Assembly (NCBI RefSeq): GCF_049065735.1
Contig: NZ_JBAKHD010000009.1
Location: 78,259-142,258, forward strand
Length of the DNA stretch: 64,000 bases
Origin: Paramesorhizobium sp049065735
GTDB lineage: Bacteria; Pseudomonadota; Alphaproteobacteria; Rhizobiales; Rhizobiaceae
Reading direction: 5' to 3'
The position numbers and the translations under genes are program-made. Numbering within the stretch: the first letter of the stretch is position 1; each line of letters opens with the position of its first letter. Below, piece after piece: positions 62,216 to 64,000 of the stretch. The notes below the pieces were generated by a model that worked only from the letters and a program-made list of their open reading frames with translations, did no database searches and was not told the DNA's origin.

Positions 62216-62679
62216 CAGTCCTCTCCCCGCACCATGGTGAAGAAATCCACCCGCGTCGCCGCCGTCTCCTCGGCGAGCTTGCGGCGCTCCGCTTCCAGCA
62301 TTTCGATTGCCGGGGTCACGCATTCCCGCTCCACGACGGGCTCCCACTCGGGCACCTGCCGGAGGGCGTCGAGATGGGCCACGGCCTTGGCCTTTTCCGG
62401 GTCGCGCCCCAGCACGATCGAATGGCCGACCTCGCCCGTGGCAAGCTTCACCGTCGCGCGGGTCACGCTCGCCTCGCCGAGATTAAAGGGCGCCCCTCCC
62501 CCGCCGATCCGGCCGCGCACCATGACCGCGCCGATCTCCGGCCCTCGCACGGGCAAGGCCTGCGGCGCGCTCGCCCTGATCTTTTCGTAGCGCTCCTTCA
62601 GCGCCGCCGCCGGCATCGATGCCAGCGCATCGAGCGCCCGCTTGCGCTGGTCGAGCGCCGTGTTTGCGGATGGTTCCAT
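62215..62679 (-). CDS. phnG: C-P lyase core complex subunit PhnG
   Basis: A 154-residue PhnG, first gene of the operon. Key segments: RKRALDALASMPAAALKERYEK, GPEIGAVMVRGRIGGGGAPFNLGEASVTRATVKL and GHSIVLGRDPEKAKAVAHLDAL. I choose ATG 62679, which has GGAG six bases before it; 62682 is an adjacent alternative, and a longer frame to 62712 would run through the operator palindrome and is unlikely. PhnG works with PhnH and PhnI. Confidence 0.95.
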   Translation of the reverse strand: MEPSANTALDQRKRALDALASMPAAALKERYEKIRASAPQALPVRGPEIGAVMVRGRIGGGGAPFNLGEASVTRATVKLATGEVGHSIVLGRDPEKAKAVAHLDALRQVPEWEPVVERECVTPAIEMLEAERRKLAEETAATRVDFFTMVRGED

Positions 62680-62692
62680 CATGCACTCCAAT

Positions 62693-62712
62693 TTGTCTAT
62701 TTGTATAGACAA
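62693..62712. promoter_or_regulatory. phnF: Candidate PhnF operator palindrome
   Basis: Inverted repeat TTGTCTAT (62693-62700) and ATAGACAA (62705-62712) with a 4-base spacer. HutC-subfamily GntR regulators such as PhnF bind T(G)GTCTATACCA-like palindromes. It lies between phnG and phnF, 13 bases before the phnG start, and downstream of the expected phnG transcription start, a position suited to repression by road-block. Confidence 0.7.
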
Positions 62713-62727
62713 TCAATCTTTTTTGAC

Positions 62728-62761
62728 TTATAGCGCGGAATCGATGACGGGTCGATGACAG
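62728..62761 (-). promoter_or_regulatory. Pho box and -10 element of the phn operon
   Basis: On the minus strand, two 11-base direct repeats CTGTCATCGAC and CCGTCATCGAT (62761-62740) match the PhoB binding consensus of paired CTGTCAT units, and CTATAA (62733-62728) follows 10 bases after the second unit. This is the geometry of a PhoB-activated promoter. It indicates phosphate-starvation control of phnG and the genes behind it. Confidence 0.8.
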
Positions 62762-62791
62762 CGCGAAAATTTTTCGAAAGAGCGTGAAACG

Positions 62792-63511
62792 ATGAATGTG
62801 ATGGATGACGGCATTTCCCGCTGGCGGCGGGTCGCGGATGCGCTACGCGCCGCCATTGGAGAGGGGCGTTACGGCGACCGCCTGCCGCCGGAAATCGAGC
62901 TTGCCGGTGAGTTCGGTGTCAACCGCCACACGGTCAGGCGGGCGATTTCGGCGCTGTCCGATGAAGGGGTCTTGCGGGCCGAGCGCGGTCGCGGCACCTT
63001 CATCAATGAAGTCCAGCCGCGCATTACCTATCCCATCGGCACGCGGGCGCGCTTTTCGGAGAACATGGTCAAGCAGTCGCTGGAATCGGCGGGACGGCTG
63101 ATCAATTCCGAGCGCGTCGCCGCCGACCGGGCACTAGCCTCTCTGCTAGAACTGAAGCCCGGAGCTCCGCTTTTCAAACTGGAAAAGATGACAGTGGTGG
63201 ACGGCGTACCAGTCTCGCGCTCGACGGGCTATTTCCCGAGCGAACGGTTCCCTAACATCATCGCTGCCTATGCCGAGACCGGCTCCGTCACCCAATCGCT
63301 GAAACAGCACGGCCTCAACGACTATCGCCGGCGCGAGACGCGGCTGACCGCCGAGAGGATTTCACCTGCCGATGCCGACGTGCTGCAATGCGCTCTGGAT
63401 TCCATCGTCCTCGTCAGCAACGCCATCGATGTCGATCTCGATGACGTGCCCGTCCAGTTCATCCGCACCCGCTTTTTGGCGGACCGGATCGAGCTGGTGT
63501 TCAAACCCTGA
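62792..63511 (+). CDS. phnF: GntR/HutC-family phosphonate operon repressor
   Basis: A 239-residue PhnF. The GntR winged helix occupies residues about 10-75 (RWRRVADALRAAIGEGRYGDRLPPEIELAGEFGVNRHTVRRAISALSDEGVLRAERGRGTF). The UTRA effector domain follows, with PIGTRARFSENM, LFKLEKMTVVDGVPVSRSTGYFP and DVPVQFIRTRFLADRIELVF. It is divergent from phnG and shares the intergenic region with the palindromic operator. PhnF regulators sense phosphate or phosphonate-related ligands and repress phn genes. The ATG pair (62792 and 62801) leaves the exact start open. Confidence 0.94.
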   Translation: MNVMDDGISRWRRVADALRAAIGEGRYGDRLPPEIELAGEFGVNRHTVRRAISALSDEGVLRAERGRGTFINEVQPRITYPIGTRARFSENMVKQSLESAGRLINSERVAADRALASLLELKPGAPLFKLEKMTVVDGVPVSRSTGYFPSERFPNIIAAYAETGSVTQSLKQHGLNDYRRRETRLTAERISPADADVLQCALDSIVLVSNAIDVDLDDVPVQFIRTRFLADRIELVFKP

Positions 63512-63551
63512 CACTGGGTGCGGCTCCCATCAATCTAAAGGGAAGGAGCGG

Positions 63552-63576
63552 ACGGGTGGAAATGCCCGCCCGTTTT
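63552..63576 (+). terminator. Terminator after phnF
   Basis: ACGGGTGG (63552-63559) pairs with CCGCCCGT (63566-63573) using one G-U pair, with a 6-base loop and TTTTT after it. It lies 40 bases after the phnF stop. Confidence 0.75.
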
Positions 63577-63647
63577 TCGTTTGAGGTTATCCACAGGGGC
63601 GGGGGAGGGCGTTTTGAAAAAAGTTCATGTTGGCGCATTTTTCCGTG

Positions 63648-63676
63648 TTGACAGTTCCGTTAGGTGGGGCCTATAT
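63648..63676 (+). promoter_or_regulatory. rRNA operon promoter
   Basis: A strong sigma-70 promoter: TTGACA (63648-63653), a 17-bp spacer and CTATAT (63671-63676) followed by AG. A GC-rich run GGTGGGGC precedes the -10. Transcription would start near 63683. Confidence 0.8.
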
Positions 63677-63682
63677 AGCGCC

Positions 63683-64000
63683 ACAACGACGGCGGCGGCG
63701 CCACTGGCGACAGGATGCTTCGTCTCTGAGGTAGGATGAGAAACTGGTTTCTTGTTTTGCCGTAACGGTCTGAAAAGACTGGAGAATTTAGGCCTGGTGG
63801 CGAAAGCTTGAAAGGTCGGTTGGCTCTGAAAAAAAGAGTTGACAGCGGAAACGAAAGCGATCATAAGCCGCGCCTCGCCGGTTCGGTTTTGAGGCTCCGG
63901 AAGCTTCTTGGGTTTGACCTGAGATTGGCGGTCGAGCGGTTCGTTCCGGTTCTTGTTTGACACAGATGTGTGTCGGTTCTTTGACAGTTGAATATGGAAG
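63683..64000 (+). other. rRNA operon leader, start of 16S outside the window
   Basis: About 318 bases of non-coding leader with conserved alphaproteobacterial features: GGTTCTTTGACAGTTGAATATGGAAG at the very end is the segment just before the 16S processing region, and internal GTTGACAGCGG and AAAGAGTTGACA-like elements occur. No mature 16S sequence is reached. The leader implies that this replicon carries an rRNA operon, as secondary chromosomes of Brucellaceae do. A 112-residue frame on the opposite strand is treated as spurious. Confidence 0.75.

Noticed and set aside
63625..63963. 112-residue minus-strand open frame near the rRNA leader
   Set aside because: It covers the rRNA promoter and leader on the opposite strand. 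Such frames are commonly annotated near rRNA operons but have no support here.

Overview
The window looks like part of the second chromosome (chromid) of a Brucella/Ochrobactrum-type alphaproteobacterium (Rhizobiales). A repABC replication and partition cassette occupies the left end, an rRNA operon promoter and leader lie at the right end, and the genes between are typical of Brucellaceae. The species assignment is inference. No CRISPR array, tRNA, complete insertion sequence or intact prophage was seen.

Layout: 1-3106 is repA (5' end missing), repB and repC, with an antisense RNA gene between repB and repC and an AT-rich candidate origin inside repC. 3196-8029 holds a DeoR-type regulator, a lipid kinase, a gamma-glutamyltransferase and an M19 dipeptidase. 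8313-12862 is a five-gene unit: AhpD-like protein, acyl-CoA-dehydrogenase-like flavoprotein, and a nitrate/sulfonate/taurine-type ABC importer. 12924-15954 carries a family-39 glycosyltransferase, a P-loop kinase-like protein and two small secreted proteins. 16146-22565 is a two-component system followed by a three-subunit membrane dehydrogenase of the gluconate 2-dehydrogenase type; an aldehyde dehydrogenase follows. 24831-30913 is a CUT1-type ABC import operon headed by a metallophosphoesterase and bounded by a convergent LacI-type regulator.

31000-32700 is AT-rich and holds a candidate small RNA with an anti-Shine-Dalgarno loop, a GH108 muramidase and a small basic protein. 32769-36980 is a non-homologous end-joining locus: ku, ligD and a second, convergent ku. 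Each ku is preceded by an exact GGAAC-N16-CGTT motif, the consensus of the alphaproteobacterial general stress sigma factor EcfG/RpoE2. An EamA exporter, an oligopeptide importer (SBP, two permeases, fused ATPase), a sulfate activation operon (cysD-cysNC-cysQ), three TadG/TadE-like genes and an ABC-2 exporter follow.

The right part (52956-63511) is a complete carbon-phosphorus lyase regulon: phnG-H-I-J-K-L, a hexapeptide acetyltransferase, phnC-D-E, phnM and phnN in one direction, with divergent phnF. The shared intergenic region shows a two-repeat Pho box, a -10 element 10 bp after it, and a palindromic candidate PhnF operator placed downstream of the start. A strong terminator hairpin sits inside the operon after phnD. 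The operon should bring in phosphonates (PhnCDE), convert them to phosphoribosyl phosphonates (PhnGHIL, PhnM), cleave the C-P bond (PhnJ with PhnK) and salvage ribose bisphosphate (PhnN).

Three kinds of intergenic palindromic repeat are present. One is a roughly 210-bp element in three copies; two of these abut the ends of minus-strand genes, and one supplies the phnN stop codon.
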